From: Manis javanica
Taxonomy: Eukaryota; Chordata; Mammalia; Pholidota; Manidae
DNA length: 64,000 nt
Assembly (NCBI RefSeq): GCF_040802235.1
Contig: NC_133167.1
Location: forward strand, 16,856,501-16,920,500
Reading direction: 5' to 3'
Shown here: positions 45,346 through 63,726 of the stretch, in pieces
Layout of the letters: every line of letters begins with the position of its first letter
Position numbering within the stretch: position 1 is the first letter of the stretch
Program-made: the position numbers and the translations under genes
The notes under the pieces: model-generated
Seen by the model: the letters and a program-made list of their open reading frames with translations, nothing else
Database searches by the model: none
Told to the model about the DNA's origin: nothing

Positions 45346-45535
45346 CAGCTAACATTTATTGAGCAGTTCATGTACACCAGGTACACTAATAGGTGTCTGA
45401 CATTTAATGCTCACAGCATCATATAAGGAAAATACTGTTAACCTATTTCTACAAGGCTTGGAGTGATAAGTGATTTATCAAAGGTGACAGGCTAATAAAT
45501 AGAAGACAGAATTTGAACTCAGACAGTATTATTTA
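45335..45535 (-). mobile_element. MIR SINE
   Basis: AACAGCTAACATTTATTGAG at the left and AGACAGAATTTGAACTCAGA at the right are the MIR complement. An AAT-rich tract (45301-45345) directly abuts it. Confidence 0.82.
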
Positions 45536-46440
45536 TACTTTACTGAAAATATTTTCTAACAAGGATGTTAAGTCCTTCTTTCCTATTCTCCACTGTAACC
45601 ATCCTCCTGTGGCCCTGCTTCCTTTCAATAGGATGTCCTACTCCCCATAGGCTCTTCAGGGAAGAGCCTTTCAGGACTCCAAGACCACTGCCTTCCCCCT
45701 CTGGCAGAGTCTGAGAGGGCCCCCAGGGCTCATACACAGTTGCTGCTAACTTTCCATCCCTTCCGTTCAGGGTGCCCCAGGGTGTGCCCCACAGTTGTGA
45801 CCATCAGTGTAATGAACTGAGAGCTATGTTAAAACAATCTATCGGATGGCTCACTTTGCTCTATAGTTTGTTTTTGGTATAATTTAGATAGCCAGATTTC
45901 AGTCTGCAAGACCTGAGACCACTGGAAAAGGGAAAGGCTTCTCCCTCTGCCCTCAGTGCACAGTCTCAAGAGCAGACAATTTTAATCAGAGGGGATAAGG
46001 AATTTGTGAATTCCCTCAAATTCTTGAGTAAAATCCTAAAAGCGTAACTTTTTTCATGTTCTCAAAAGAATGTGTGACTTTTTAAAAGTTAAGGAAGAGT
46101 ATGCCTTGCCTAACGACGTCCCTGCCCATTGCGTCCTTAACCCCAAAGGTTGCTGCCTCCAGGGGATATTGCCCAAACACATCCTTAGAGAAACATTGCT
46201 CCCAGAGGCCCTGCCTCAAGCATTCTTGCCCTGAAGCTCTTGTCCCCCCAAAGCTAGGGGTGGTGGTTGAGAATCATTCATCCCAGGGCAACTCCAGGGA
46301 AATCCCTGCCTTGACAAATTGGCCTTAGCCAGGCTGTATTCCAGCCCTGCCCCCTGGCTTGGGCCCCTCCCCAAGGCCCCCAGCCTGGCCCAACCCCCAC
46401 TCCACATGCACATAAAAGGGTCGAATTCTCGTGGCTGCTC

Positions 46441-46485
46441 CATAAATTTTATTCCGTAAATATTAGTTTTCCCTGTGTTTAATAA
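46441..46485. promoter_or_regulatory. AT-rich homeobox/forkhead motif block in the intergenic region
   Basis: CATAAATTTTATT, then GTAAATA (46456-46462), then TTTAATAAAG between GC-rich flanks. The abrupt AT-rich island is typical of conserved enhancers; it also contains an AATAAA. Confidence 0.25.
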
Positions 46486-46703
46486 AGCAGTGGCCCACCT
46501 CCCCGCCTACCCGCCCGCTCCCCGGGGCCGGGGCTGGGGCCAGGGCTGGCTGGTGGGAGAAGGGACTCTTTCAATTGCTTTGGAGTATTTTTAGAAAAAA
46601 AAATAAAATAAGGTGGTTTACACGAGCAAGCCAGCAAACCAGGAGCAGGACTAGGGACCTCGAGGAAGTTCCTGCAGGAACTTGACCTAAAAAGTAGAGA
46701 AAT

Positions 46704-46718
46704 AGCGCCACCTAGGCT
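46704..46718 (-). promoter_or_regulatory. Weak CTCF-like motif
   Basis: On the minus strand the right-hand core AGGTGGCGCT is perfect but the first three bases mismatch (12 of 15). Confidence 0.3.
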
Positions 46719-49470
46719 GCAAGGCCTGCTTGGCCTTGCTGGCTGGCTCACCCCTCCCCCGCAGTCAGCTAGGCCAGGCAGGCTCTTTGCTGGAAGAGAA
46801 GTCTTCGTCCCTTAGCACTCCAGCTGGGCACCTCCTTTCCTCAGTGAGGGCTTTCCCAGCAGCCCTGAAAGCAGAGCCCCAGCCGGATCCTGGAAAACCC
46901 CACTAGGGTCATTCTCTTCTCCTGTCACCAGTTGGCCCGTCCCCCAGATCAAGGAGTGTTTCCCAAGGATAGTAAAGCTATTGAGAGGACAGCAAAGAGC
47001 TTCTAGTCTCCATGTTCCCATTGGATCCTGAGGAGCCAGCCCTGGAATTGCTAGGGTGTAGGATGGCAAAGAGTGAGACCTGTAGTCCCTATGCTCTGGA
47101 CTTGGAAAGAACCCAGCCGTCAGCGGGGGACCCTTCCGCAGGCCTGACGCAGCTCACCTGCAGTGAGCACTCAGGGGAAGGACAGATGCTCAAATCTCCT
47201 GAATGCCCAGCCCTACTGCTTCCTAATATTCTCCTCTGGGACATTTGGACACCCTTTTCTTGCCTTCCTAGCCATTTAAAGTTCCTGTTTTCTGAAGCCC
47301 CTGCCTCCTATGCCCTGGTCTGGGAGATAAGCAGAAGCAACATGTGTCGTTCTCTGTACAGAGGTGGCAGGAGATGTAATGGAAAAGGCTGTGCCTCTCC
47401 TGGTCCTGAATTTAGTCTCATTGTTGACGTTGTCACCATGGGTATTTCCTTCTCTCCAATTATCGTATCGCTCAGTTTCTCCTATTTACAAAGAAAGATT
47501 TGCCCCAAAGAGTACAGGGGAAACCTAAAATCCTCTTATTAGCCCTTCCTCATGATATGATAAGCCTACTTTATCTGTTCTGCTGACTCCTCACTATTTG
47601 TGTTCTTAAATGTGCTGTGTGTTTATATACACATTTCCTGTGGCTTTTTGTATTCATCCTTCATTATATTATACTCTTCGAGAATAGGGTCAGTTTTAAC
47701 CCTAACTCAGAAAACACCACAGTGGTGGCATACTACTACTAACAGGTGTGACTTTATGCTAACTGTATGTTGATACAATCAGGATATGGTTTTAAAAACT
47801 CTGCTCTGAAGTATTTTCTGTCTTCTAATTTTCCTGAAGAAACTGTTCAAAAGGAGTAAGTCACATACTACAAGGAAGCCACTGAACTCGGAGCTCAAGG
47901 CCCTTGGTTCCTAGTCCCTGATACCAGCATCAGTTAATGTGTGGGCTCACAAACTGGGAATGGATTGTGCCAGGCACTAAGAAACAGAGACAAATGCTGG
48001 GAGTGAAGGGAGCCTGTGCTGGAGGGGGCGCTGGAGGGCCCCCGCTGCCATGGCCTGGGGGCTGCTACCAGGTATTCTTGTCAAGCGCTCCGTATTGCTC
48101 TCTTTTTCTTCCGAGTTCTGGTGGACAGGCCTCAGAGGAGCCCACCCTAAGGGGAAACACGCTGAGAGGGATGAGTATGAGGTAGCTTGTCTGGGTGTGA
48201 GGGCGAGGGGCCTGGGGAATCCCTGTCTGCGAGAGGAGCTGGAAGCCTAACTCCTTGGTTCCTCATCCCAGATCCTTCAAGGGATACTGTCCCATCTCCT
48301 GAGGTTCTGCTTGACGGTAGCCCTTTCTGTGTCCCCTCAGTTCTGAGGTCTCATTTCTCCACCTTGGCACAAAGGAAGTAGCACCAAAGTGTTCTTGCAA
48401 AGGTTTGATCTCTCTTCCGAGCTGGGTCCTGTCTGCACTGAGTTTCTCTCTCCCGGAGCCCAACAGGTTTTTCTGTGCTTTGCACACTCCTGGGCCCTTT
48501 GAGAGTGCTAGTCTCTCAGCACCTAACCCTCATGGGTTCCTGAGAATCGGGGCCAGCCCAGGGGAACCCGGAAGAGGCATTGGAAGAACTCCAGGGTGTG
48601 GGGAGCACACAGCCATTGACTCACCTGAGAAGATTGTGCCAGGATTACTTGTCCTGCTGGGCCAAGGGCCAGGAGTTAAAGGAGCAGGCAGTGCCACACT
48701 CTTCCTCCTCTCACTTTGGGCCCCCAAACAGTAGATGGGTTAGAAATGGGGAATAGGGCTGGGGGCTGCTGGGAGTCCCTTCTGAAACCTGGGTGTTGTA
48801 TGTACTTTCTCATGTTGGCAGCTGGAAGGGGAAGCCCATCCCAGCTCGGCATTGTTGTCTACCATGGTTAATCAGATCCTATAATCCTGCTGTGGAAATA
48901 TTGGGCCTCACTCAAAACAATAGAGACCAAGAATATTGTGGTTAAACTTCAACCAAGTGCCTCCCTGGCCTGTTTGCCTAACCCCTACCCCCCTCTCGCA
49001 GGCCAGAGTCCTCCGTGCTTTATGGACCCCTGATAGGATCGACAGCCGGCCAGAATTGGTGACAGGAGAAGGGAGAATGGAGTAGGGTAAGGGTAATCCT
49101 CTTGACTGGCACTCCATCCTGCCTTTCCCTCCCTTGAAGGGGGAGCAGGGGATGGTAGAAGCAGATGAAGCTGGTGGGAAAGCTGCAAAGGGTCTGGGTC
49201 TGTGTTCAGGGGTCAAGAGCAGTAGTGTGGGAAATCTGGGTGGGAAAGAGATCCCTTATTCAATACAGAAAAAGGTTGCTGCCAGATGAGAGGGAAAGAC
49301 CAACAGTTTCATTTACTGTTGCACTTCCAGGGTACAAAACAATCCCAGTTGGTCCTATGTCACATAGGAGAGGAACAGGAAGGCACTGGTTGGGGGAAGA
49401 GGAGTTGGTAGCAAGGGTTTCTGTTTCATTAGTAACCTGGTAAAACAGCAGTATTAATAATAATACTCTG

Positions 49471-49480
49471 ATGATTTATG
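49471..49480 (+). promoter_or_regulatory. PBX-HOX-like composite site
   Basis: ATGATTTATG matches PBX with a posterior HOX partner; nearby AT-rich homeodomain-like text (CATAATTAGG at 49579-49588). Confidence 0.25.
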
Positions 49481-50999
49481 AAGGTGATACTGATACCCCA
49501 GCTCGAGTGGTTTTCTGGTAGTGGTAATGTCCATTATGTTGCTCTCAAAGTGTGAATTAAATGTGGCAGGGTAATTTACATAATTAGGAAAGCAGGACAG
49601 AGGGAATAGATAAGCTATACAATGGCATTTTGAATAACAAATGTGCAGTGCCTAAACTGTGCTGAAGGGGAAGGTTAGGTGATGACAGGTTCAGCAAAAG
49701 ACAGAGGATGTTCCTCTTGCAGACACTAGGGTCCCTGGCTTGTGAAGTGGCTAACTTCGAGTTTGTATTTCACTGTCCTGCACCCAGGACTCGTTGGACA
49801 CAAACTGCAGCCACACTGCTTTTGGAGGTGTCACCAGTCAATGAGGTGAAGTGCAGTGAGGCCCCAGCTCCAGCACTGTGGACTATTGAACGGTCAAAGT
49901 GTATGTGCATTTTTAGGATTTGAAGAATGAAAACAGTAGAATGGTGCCAGACGAAACTATATTTACTTAATCTGTTCATATAGGGTGGGGATGGAGCAAC
50001 AACAGAAAGCACTTAATGTTTCTCACCTAGGGTGCTGTGTGATCATTCAGGGACTGGCAAGGTTCCTGGGGATCATTCATCAAAGCCATTTTAAAGCAGA
50101 GACTGCTTGATTGGAACTGAACTTCCCACCAGAAAGACATCTGGAAAATGGTTCCTGGGAGTGAGAATCTAAGAGGCATGTATGCTTCTGGATAGGAATC
50201 TCAAAAATACCTAAATGGCAATCATAAAATGGAATTGAAGCAGGCGTGAAACTGATATCAAAATGATCTAAAGATGATGGAAAACATTTCAGCAGTTAAG
50301 CAACTTGGACAACTAGTGGGGATTCAACAGGAAGAAAGAACCCCAATGGATGCTCTAGAGAATGGGCTACATTTCTGACAAGGAAGGGAGATGTAAGAAG
50401 CCAAGTTGGTTAAATCTTATGCTGTACATAGACTTGAACGCAAATGGGAGAGTCAAACAGGAAAATTCCAAATCACTAAAAAAGAATTCAAAGAAATGAC
50501 ACAGGTTTGTAGGCAATATGTTGGGAATGAAATAGAAAAATGCATATTCAACAAGAGACAGGAATAATTAAACATGCATTACCTCAAATCTTATCTATAT
50601 TGCGTGCTTACTCCCTAGCATCCCCACCAACCAGGGACATGATGCCACTTGCTGTATGGCCAAAGAGAGGTATCTCCTGCTTTCAACAAGTCTACAATCC
50701 AAATACGATATTTAAAGGGTAGGTTTTTTTTTTTTCAAGTGTGTGAAGTACAAAGTTGAGAGTCATGACTATGCGTCTCTTGTTAAAAAATTTTTATAAA
50801 GAATTGTATGTATAAACACTTTTGTTACCTGCTTCCGCTTTTACTTAACTATGTTGTGTCCATATTTACATGTCAATACATAAATCTTTTTGAAGGGTAA
50901 ATTATCTTCACTATGAGCTTTATAAAAAGTTTGAGAAGCACTCCCATGATCAGAAAGTTGAAAATCAAGCTTACTCCAATTCCCACCCCTTCTCCATTT

Positions 51000-51480
51000 C
51001 CTCTTTGACTGCACTGGTCTCCTTGGTATTTTTCTAATACACAAGCACATCACAGGCTTTGCTCTATGCAATTCCCTCTACCTAGATTGCTCTTCTCCAG
51101 ACAATCCCTTGGGTGAAGGCCTCACCCCTTTCAGGTCTTGGCTTATATCTCATTGAGGCTTCCACTGACCACCCTGCTTAGCAGGATGCAGACCTTCCGA
51201 CCTGGCATCCCCTCCCCACAAGCTGGCTGCACTTCCAAGCGTTTACCCTGTTTAATGTCTGTTGCCCATAGTTCTTTATTCCCATATAACACATATATTT
51301 ACTTATTTTTATTTTATTTTTAATTGTCTCCCAATGCTTCCCTACTAGAATAAAGCTCCATAAGGGCAGAAACCTTTGGTTTTTTGTTTTTCTTGTTCTC
51401 TCACAACCCGAGTGCCTTGTGTAGCATCTAGCACTTAGTAGGTGCTTGAAAATACTAGTTGAGTGAATAAATGAAGAAAG
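51000..51480 (+). mobile_element. L2 3' UTR, nearly full
   Basis: Runs from GCTCTATGCAATTCCCTCTA through CTAGAATAAAGCTCCATAAG to TAGTAGGTGCTTGAAAATAC in L2 order, + strand, between NHEJ1 and IHH. Confidence 0.8.
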
Positions 51481-52504
51481 GTTGTCATACACCCCTCCAC
51501 ACTAGCATTATCTTGAAGTGATTTTAGACATTTTTCAGTATAAACGAATGTAATCTTTGGGGCAACCAGTCATATGGTGAGAGTGGGTTAAATACCACTG
51601 TGTTAGCTAGAACCATAGTGGAATGAATTTGTCATTTTGTGGAAATGAAGAAGACAAGTTATTAAAAAGCATGTGACTGTATACTCTTTTGCTTTCTTTG
51701 GCTCTAAATCTGCAGCATCCTTAGGGACCTATCTCTACCAAGAGAGACTGGTGAGAGGGTGTGGAGGGACTAGTACAAACCAGTCACAGAAAGCTGACAG
51801 GCATGTCAGAGCATCCTTGAGCATTGAGAGAGTAGCACCCCCCACTGCCCCTTTACTGAACAGTCACTGAGCTAGTATTTTCCAAGATTTTCTTTAAGCA
51901 ACAAATTGCTTCCTAAATAGAGGCACTGGGGTGGAAATAAAGCCCATTAATTAGTAAATGTTATTATCCACATACAGAAATATTTATATGTCTTTCTGTA
52001 TAAGAGTTCCCCACAATCTTTTAGTCTCTGATTTGAGGGGAAAACACTCTCTTTGTAACCAATTCTGCTACTTTTTCCAGACTTTTCAAAGTCCTCAAAG
52101 CAAGGTCTTTAATGCTTGAATCTCTCTGAAGTGCCTTGTAATGAGCTTATTGTTAGGGCAAAGGTAACTTGACATTCCCATTTCTAATCAATAGCTAGCT
52201 TTCAAAGCATTGTTAGTTTTGAGTGCCTCTAATTGGATCTCCAAATGTTTTCTGGACTGATCTGGGGCTTGAAAGACAGACATGATTCCTTTTTTGCATA
52301 TGGGCCAAATTTGATGAAGCTGCTAACCTCTTCCAAAAACCAATACAAGTCAGAGTGATCCCAGCAATTTGGGGAAATGGTCAAATAGAGTATGAGGTCT
52401 TACAAGCCCAAGAGGAAGGTAACAAGAGTCCCCTCAATTTAGAGGTAAAATGAGTGACTTGAGCAGAGGCCAACAACCCAGCACGCTTGCCCTGGGAATC
52501 ACTC
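51481..52504. other. Intergenic stretch, nothing recognised
   Basis: No gene, RNA or confident repeat. Confidence 0.55.
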
Positions 52505-52640
52505 AGCAAGAAACTGGATTATGGAGTCAAACAAACCTGGATTCTAACCCCAGCTCCATCACTTACAAGCTCCCAACCTCAGTCCCTCATTAATAAAATG
52601 AAGACAATGATGTCAGCTTTGTAAGGTCTTTATGAATGTT
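52505..52640 (+). mobile_element. MIR SINE
   Basis: GGATTATGGAGTCAAACAAA, CCCAGCTCCATCACTTACAA and TTAATAAAATGAAGACAATG follow the MIR. Confidence 0.78.
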
Positions 52641-52990
52641 ACATCAGATAATATTAGGGTTTCCCCCTTTACTAGAGCATCCAGCATGGCTCTTCATTAT
52701 TCTGAGTGCCATCACCTGGCACCTGGACCACTGCCCTTTCATGAGTGTCCTTTTCATTCTTTTCAATCATTCCTTGCCCTCCTTCAAAACATTTCTTCTA
52801 AGAGGTCTAAACCCAGGTTAATTGTTTCTTAATTCCATATTATAGACCAAATTCTTTTTATCTATTAACCTATCTAGTATATAATGCATTATTCTTTACT
52901 CATTTATGAGTAGCATTCATGGCTTTGTAACTGCCTTTTATTTTCATGGTTTATCTTTAAGATTAACTAGTAAGTTCCCTGAGGATGATA
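52640..52990 (+). mobile_element. Probable L2-type fragment
   Basis: Weak L2-like order (TTTCATGAGTGTCC; TTAACTAGTAAGTTCC-type text near 52965, followed by CTGAGGATGATAACTGTCTC). Family uncertain. Confidence 0.35.
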
Positions 52991-53214
52991 ACTGTCTCTT
53001 CTACTTTTCTGTCTGCATTCTCTACCCTTATGAGCCTATTGTACTAGCATGCACAAGTTGGGATGCTCCCTAGTAGGAAGAAGTAAGCCTTCTAATCCCC
53101 ACTGCTGTCTTGCGACACACTCATATGAGCACGCCGATGCAGTTCCCCAAGACAGGTAATAGGAATCAGAGAACTGCAGAGAATACAAGCAAATTACACC
53201 TAAGATTTGTACTT

Positions 53215-53395
53215 TGCAGCTTGTATTTTTAACCTACTCAACACCCCTACAAGGTAGGTGATACTAATTTTCACTGTATAGATGAGAAAACTAAAATTCA
53301 GAGAAGTCAAGTGACTTGCCCAAGACCACACAGTAGAAGGTATCAAAGACAGTGTTCAGGCACATTCACCAACTCCAGGCCTTATGCCCTTTCTA
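53215..53395 (-). mobile_element. MIR SINE
   Basis: ACTGTATAGATGAGAAAACT, then AGTGACTTGCCCAAGACCAC is the conserved MIR core in antisense. Confidence 0.82.
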
Positions 53396-54309
53396 CTGAG
53401 CCAGGGCTGCTGTGCACTGAGTCACTGGAGGATATTGACTAACTGCATTCCTGAAATTTGACTGGCTGTGGTTTAGCACCCATGGATTTAGAGCAGGGCT
53501 GATCTGGTCAAGTGGTGGATAAGGAGAAAAAAGACTAATTGATGACAGAGGTGTACCTGCAGTGTGTGTGTGTGTGTGTGTGTGTGTACACTCATGTACA
53601 TATATATACATATATACACACATATATAGGAATATATCATTAAGCACAATGTATTTGTATTATAGCATTGAATCAAAGGTTGACAAAATATACTAACATG
53701 TAGTCTACTAAACAGATGTGTATATTATCTGTTTCTTTGGTGTATTTCCCTCCCTTTCCTTCCAAGCTGTTTTTTCAGCTTTCACTCTTGTAAGCAAAAA
53801 TATTAACCATATTATCTGAAGAAATAGATTTTACTTTATTCTCTTCATACTATAGATGACTGAGGGGTAGAAGAGCTGTAAAGGCAAGAGACGAAAAGTG
53901 CGTTTACCACCCGGCCCAGAACTCAGAGGTGAGGTGCCTTGATCAGGCTCTACCACTGCTGCTCAGACCCAGGCCACTGGTGCCTCTAGAGTGGCATACC
54001 TCTTCTCCAATTTTCTTGCTGGTAAATGCCTGGCAGTGACCAGAAAAAGAGCCAGGCTTTGTTTGATAGCTCTAACAGATTGGCCCAATTCAAAAGCTAC
54101 CCTACATCTACTGAACAGCTAAGAACATAGGCAGCCAAGAAATGACCAAGGTTCTTAGGCCCCAACTTGGATTAAAGGTGCTCCAGGGTCACTGCTATAG
54201 AAATTATGATACTTCCAATCTCTGCCCTCTGCTCCTTCTTTCTCCACTGAAAGAAATGGAACTGACACTGATCTAAATTTGAGATTCAGATCTTGAACCA
54301 CCATTGTGT
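53396..54309. other. Intergenic stretch with a TG/TA repeat
   Basis: Only the simple repeat at 53572-53630 stands out. Confidence 0.55.
53572..53630 (+). repeat. TG then TA/CA microsatellite
   Basis: TG run followed by alternating TATATACA units. Confidence 0.85.
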
Positions 54310-54520
54310 CCTGAGAAACGAGTATAGGATTGGAGTAAAAAAAGCTCCGGGTTCAAATCTTGACTGTGGGACCACAGGCCCACTTTACTTATAGAGTGTT
54401 AATGAGTTTAGATTTATAAAATGACAGCAATAGTTTCCAGGCACAGAGGGTTATTGTGAAGATTTTACTAATTGCTTACAGCACTTGTCATAGAGAAAAG
54501 ACTTGATAAATGTTAGCACC
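54310..54520 (+). mobile_element. MIR SINE
   Basis: CTCCGGGTTCAAATCTTGAC, then GGGTTATTGTGAAGATTTTA and CTTGATAAATGTTAGCACC follow the MIR. Confidence 0.75.
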
Positions 54521-56239
54521 CATCTTCTTCTCCCTGTACAACCCTGCTCACAGCTCCTAAGTTAGCCAGGCAGAGGAGAGCCTTGACTTAGTGGAGCGCA
54601 ACCTAAGCCAATGAAGTTGCCCTGCAATAGACACACCCTGATGCCAGGCTATACCAGAAGTGCTTAAGGGATTCTTATTTGACACAGATCAGATCTTTAT
54701 CAGAGATTTGTATTCAACAAGATCACAGTTTTAAAGGAGCAATGAGAGGAAGAATGAATGGCAAGTTAGTTAAACGGTTATAAGGTGGAACCTTTGAGAG
54801 AATCTTAAATTGTCTTTCATTTGGAGTAAGGAAGATTGAAGGTGAATTTGACTCTTCAAGACCATACATGTGGGATAAATAAATGGGATGATGGCTTTAA
54901 CCTCTAAAACCAGGAAAAGAGGAAAGGAGTTGAATTTGCATTAGAGAGGGAGGAAGAAAGACTGACTTTAAGGCAAAAATTTCTCTAGAAAATTATGATT
55001 ATAACAGTGGGATAGGTGACCCTGGAAGCCTAAGGGCTTTTCTTTTTTGGAGCTCCATAAAAACACAGGAGCCCCTGTTTGTCCGAACTAGGAAAGGTTC
55101 TGACCTGGCTGAGTAGTTGGACCCAGAAATCTGAGCAGGAGAGAGGGAAAGGGATGGGGAATATTGCAGGGATAGTTCTTGAACCCTAGAAAAGCACTTC
55201 AAAAGCTTTCAAGGAAAAGAAGCAATGTGAGAGCAATCTGCGACTGGGAGACACAGAAGCCAAATGCTACTGTAAGAACGGACATGGGATGTGGGGAGGA
55301 AGCATGGGCAAAGGGGAGGAAAGAAAACAATCTATTCTGCTTCCAAGTGATGGATGCCACCCTGCTCCTGGTGGAGCCATCCTCAGTTCCCTTCTGTGGG
55401 CCTCAGTTTCCTTTTCTGTAATAGGAATTAGAATTCCTTTTCTGTAATGCAAGTAGAATATTTAGTATAATAACATCAAGTCGGTTCCATGTACCAGGGA
55501 TTTAAGTATCAGTAAAATGGTACCTATTGTATTAATATGTTTGGAATGAAAATGCTTAAACCTTTTTCTTTCTCTCCTTTAATTTTTATCTCTATTGAAT
55601 TTGAAGAACATAGTGCAACCAAATCACATAGGTTGTTGTGGTGGTGGTGGTGTATGCTTTTAACAAACTTGCCTTTTCTTGTTTTGGCAGAATGAATCCT
55701 AGTTCACTCAGGGTTCTTCGATGTCATATTAAAATGCACAACCCATGTTTACTTCTTTAGCTACCTCTACATATTCTCTGTCCTTCTTAATTTGAAAAGT
55801 GGAAATAAGAGAGTAATTGTTTGGCAGCTCCTGTATGCCCGCGGCTTTGAACCTTCTTTGCGTTCTTAGCCAGCCCCGGACCCTGAGATCTGGGCTGCCC
55901 CTCTACAACGTGGTCAGTCGGGGTTCCAACATCCATTGATGTCATCATTTAGCTGCTCTTCTCTACACCTTGGCCTATTCCTCTGCAACTTCATCTTGCT
56001 CCTTTTTACAGTGTTTCCAACTCAAAAGCCCCATTTGACTCTTCCCGAGGCTGGCTTCCCCACTCCCAGCTTCGCATCCCGCTGCTGTGGGATGTGCACC
56101 GGGTTGATAGAATTCAGCTCCACCAGGCTGAAAGGGAGCATCTCCTGGGCCAGGGTGGGGCACCAGGTTCTGAGCGGCATCCTGCCTTTTGGGTTTACTC
56201 TCCCGCAGGGGACACCGTAGGCGGCTGTGCTGTCGGCCA
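54521..56239. other. Distal IHH upstream region, no gene
   Basis: No gene or confident interspersed repeat; GGT-type tract at 55631-55652. GC content rises from about 55840 toward the CpG island. Confidence 0.55.
55631..55652 (+). repeat. GGT simple repeat
   Basis: GGTTGTTGTGGTGGTGGTGG. Confidence 0.8.
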
Positions 56240-56699
56240 CTGTCACCCGCCCCTCGCGTCCGGCCGCGCCGTGGGTTGCGGTCTCTGTGGGGGTGGCAGC
56301 TCCTGTCGGGGAGGTTTGCGCCTGGCGGGGCATCCCGGAGCCGCGGGGAGCCCAGAGACGAGGCCAAGGCGGGGTGGGGCGCGTCCGGGCGGGGAGGGCA
56401 AACTCAGGCTGTGCAGGGGGCGCGGAGGGCAGCGGGCGGGCGGACGCGCGGCAGAGGAGCAAGCGGGACATAGGGCTGGCTAGTGCCGGGGCCGCCCGCC
56501 CGAGGGGGAGGAGGCTGTGCTGCCCTTGCTGCAGGTTCGCTGTCGAGCGCACAGGAGGCAGGGACATGGGTAGGGTGCGGTCTGCGCGGGGCCCGAGCCC
56601 GGATCTCTTCCATTTCCCCTCTCACTCAGCCCCGGGCTGCGCCGCCGGCAGCAGCTCCCGCTCCGCCCGAGTCGCCTGACCGCCGGGCCGGGGTGCTAA

Positions 56700-62362
<5,663 letters not shown>

Positions 62363-63150
62363 AAAGACCCCTCTATTGCCCTCCCACAACTGCCCAACTA
62401 CATCCAAAGGCCTCTCTGGCAGATGGACACTGGCCCTGGAAGGGACCTGCATGGGGGCCATGGGTTTCACCATCTCCCCCACCACTGAGACTTGATGGGA
62501 AATGCCAGTATCTCCCACACTTGTCTCAGCATCCCCCACATCTGTTGTGGTGTAGTGACAGAGCTACAATCTGTGCTGTGGGGGGTGATTTGTCCTTCTC
62601 TTCTAGAGACCTGGAGGCTGGCATGGTATGTCCCAACCTGACCAGCTCTCACTTTGGTTTTTCATACCTGCCTCCCCTAATGGGGAGGGGCTCATTCCAT
62701 CTGTCTTAGGCCCCCCTTTGGTGGGCTTGCACCTCAGTTGATGCTGCTAGATTCCCTGGGAGCCAGCAGGGAGCTGGCTGGACTCAATGCTGCCCAGAAC
62801 TGAGAAGGCTGCAGGGTGGGGTAGCCAACCTGGCTATCCTCAGGCATGACCTTTCTCCCTGGACACACTCCTTGTGACATACCCAGAGACTGTTGCTGCC
62901 AGTGGGCAGAGTTCTGTGTTCCAGCCAATGTGATCATAGTGCCTGGGACAAGGGGAATGGACTGACTGGATGTCTTTCCGCCCCTGCCCAGGCCAGGCTC
63001 CCTCCTCTGCTGAACCATGGCCCCGACCCTCTCCTCCAGTCAGTCTCCCCCACCTTATTTATTGGCACAGAGAGGGAAGCCCATGGGAGAATTTGGGGGA
63101 TGTTTTGCTCTTTTCTTTCTTTTGTAATAAAAACTATTTAAGTTGTTAGA
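62363..63150 (+). other. IHH: IHH 3' UTR with poly(A) signal
   Basis: AATAAA at 63126-63131 is followed by a T-rich stretch; cleavage is expected near 63145-63155, giving a 3' UTR of about 790 nt. An AU-rich UUAUUUAUU nonamer lies at 63055-63063, about 65 bases before the signal. Confidence 0.75.
63126..63131 (+). terminator. IHH: IHH poly(A) signal AATAAA
   Basis: Canonical hexamer, the only one in the 800 bases after the stop codon, with T-rich sequence before it and a GT-containing stretch after it. Confidence 0.75.
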
Positions 63151-63560
63151 GCCGTAGAGTCTAGGATGCTGAGTGAGGCCAGTACACAGATAGTGTGGGT
63201 CCTTCTCTGAAAGACGAAACCTCTCTGCAGGTGTTTCCTACCCAGTAGCTCTGCAGGTCCCAACAAAGAACTGGGCTCTGTGCCAGGCAGGGCCTTCATA
63301 AGCTGACCCGAAAGTTTGCCCTAAGCACTAGTGGGCCAGACAGAGAGCTGAGGTAACTAGTCTGGGGTCACTTTACTTATCTAGAATCCCCTCCTTGTGC
63401 CTCAGTCAAGGTGCTTTCCCTGTTTACCCATTCTATCTCAGGGCCTAGGTTCCTCATTCTTCACTGTGGATAAGAGCCCATGGTATACAAAGGTTCTGTA
63501 GAATTGATATCTGCCTTGTGGCCCATTCTGACTTCTTGGATAAGTCAGGGGTTCCTAACC
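63151..63560. other. IHH downstream flank
   Basis: No gene or repeat recognised. After the MER5A-like element, 63727-64000 is also unremarkable. Confidence 0.55.
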
Positions 63561-63726
63561 TAGCAATTCTCAAACCTCAGAATCACCTGGGCAGCTTGTT
63601 TAAAAATTATTCCTGGCCTCACTTTTAGGATTGTTTTAACTGATCCAGAGTAAGGCCCAGGAACTTATTTTTACAAACACCCCAAGCATGGCAGATGGTC
63701 CATGGAACACACTTTGAGAAACACTG
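63561..63726 (+). mobile_element. MER5A-type hAT element downstream of IHH
   Basis: AGCAATTCTCAAACCTCAG at the left and CACTTTGAGAAACACTG at the right are MER5A terminal repeats; interior AATCACCTGGGCAGCTTG also fits. Confidence 0.82.

Larger units (their letters stand above)
44701..50999. other. NHEJ1-IHH intergenic stretch
   Basis: No gene. It contains the MIR at 45335, an AT-rich motif block at 46441-46485 between GC-rich segments, a weak CTCF-like core at 46704, and a PBX-HOX-like site at 49471. Open frames in 46800-49400 do not resemble known proteins. Confidence 0.5.

Noticed and set aside
46990-47542. A 176-codon + strand frame between NHEJ1 and IHH
   Set aside because: No family resemblance, no codon-use signal, no nearby promoter or conserved splice sites; a chance frame.
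48000-48060. A GGGGGCGCTGGAGGGCC stretch as a CTCF site
   Set aside because: It matches the consensus at only about 11 of 15 positions.
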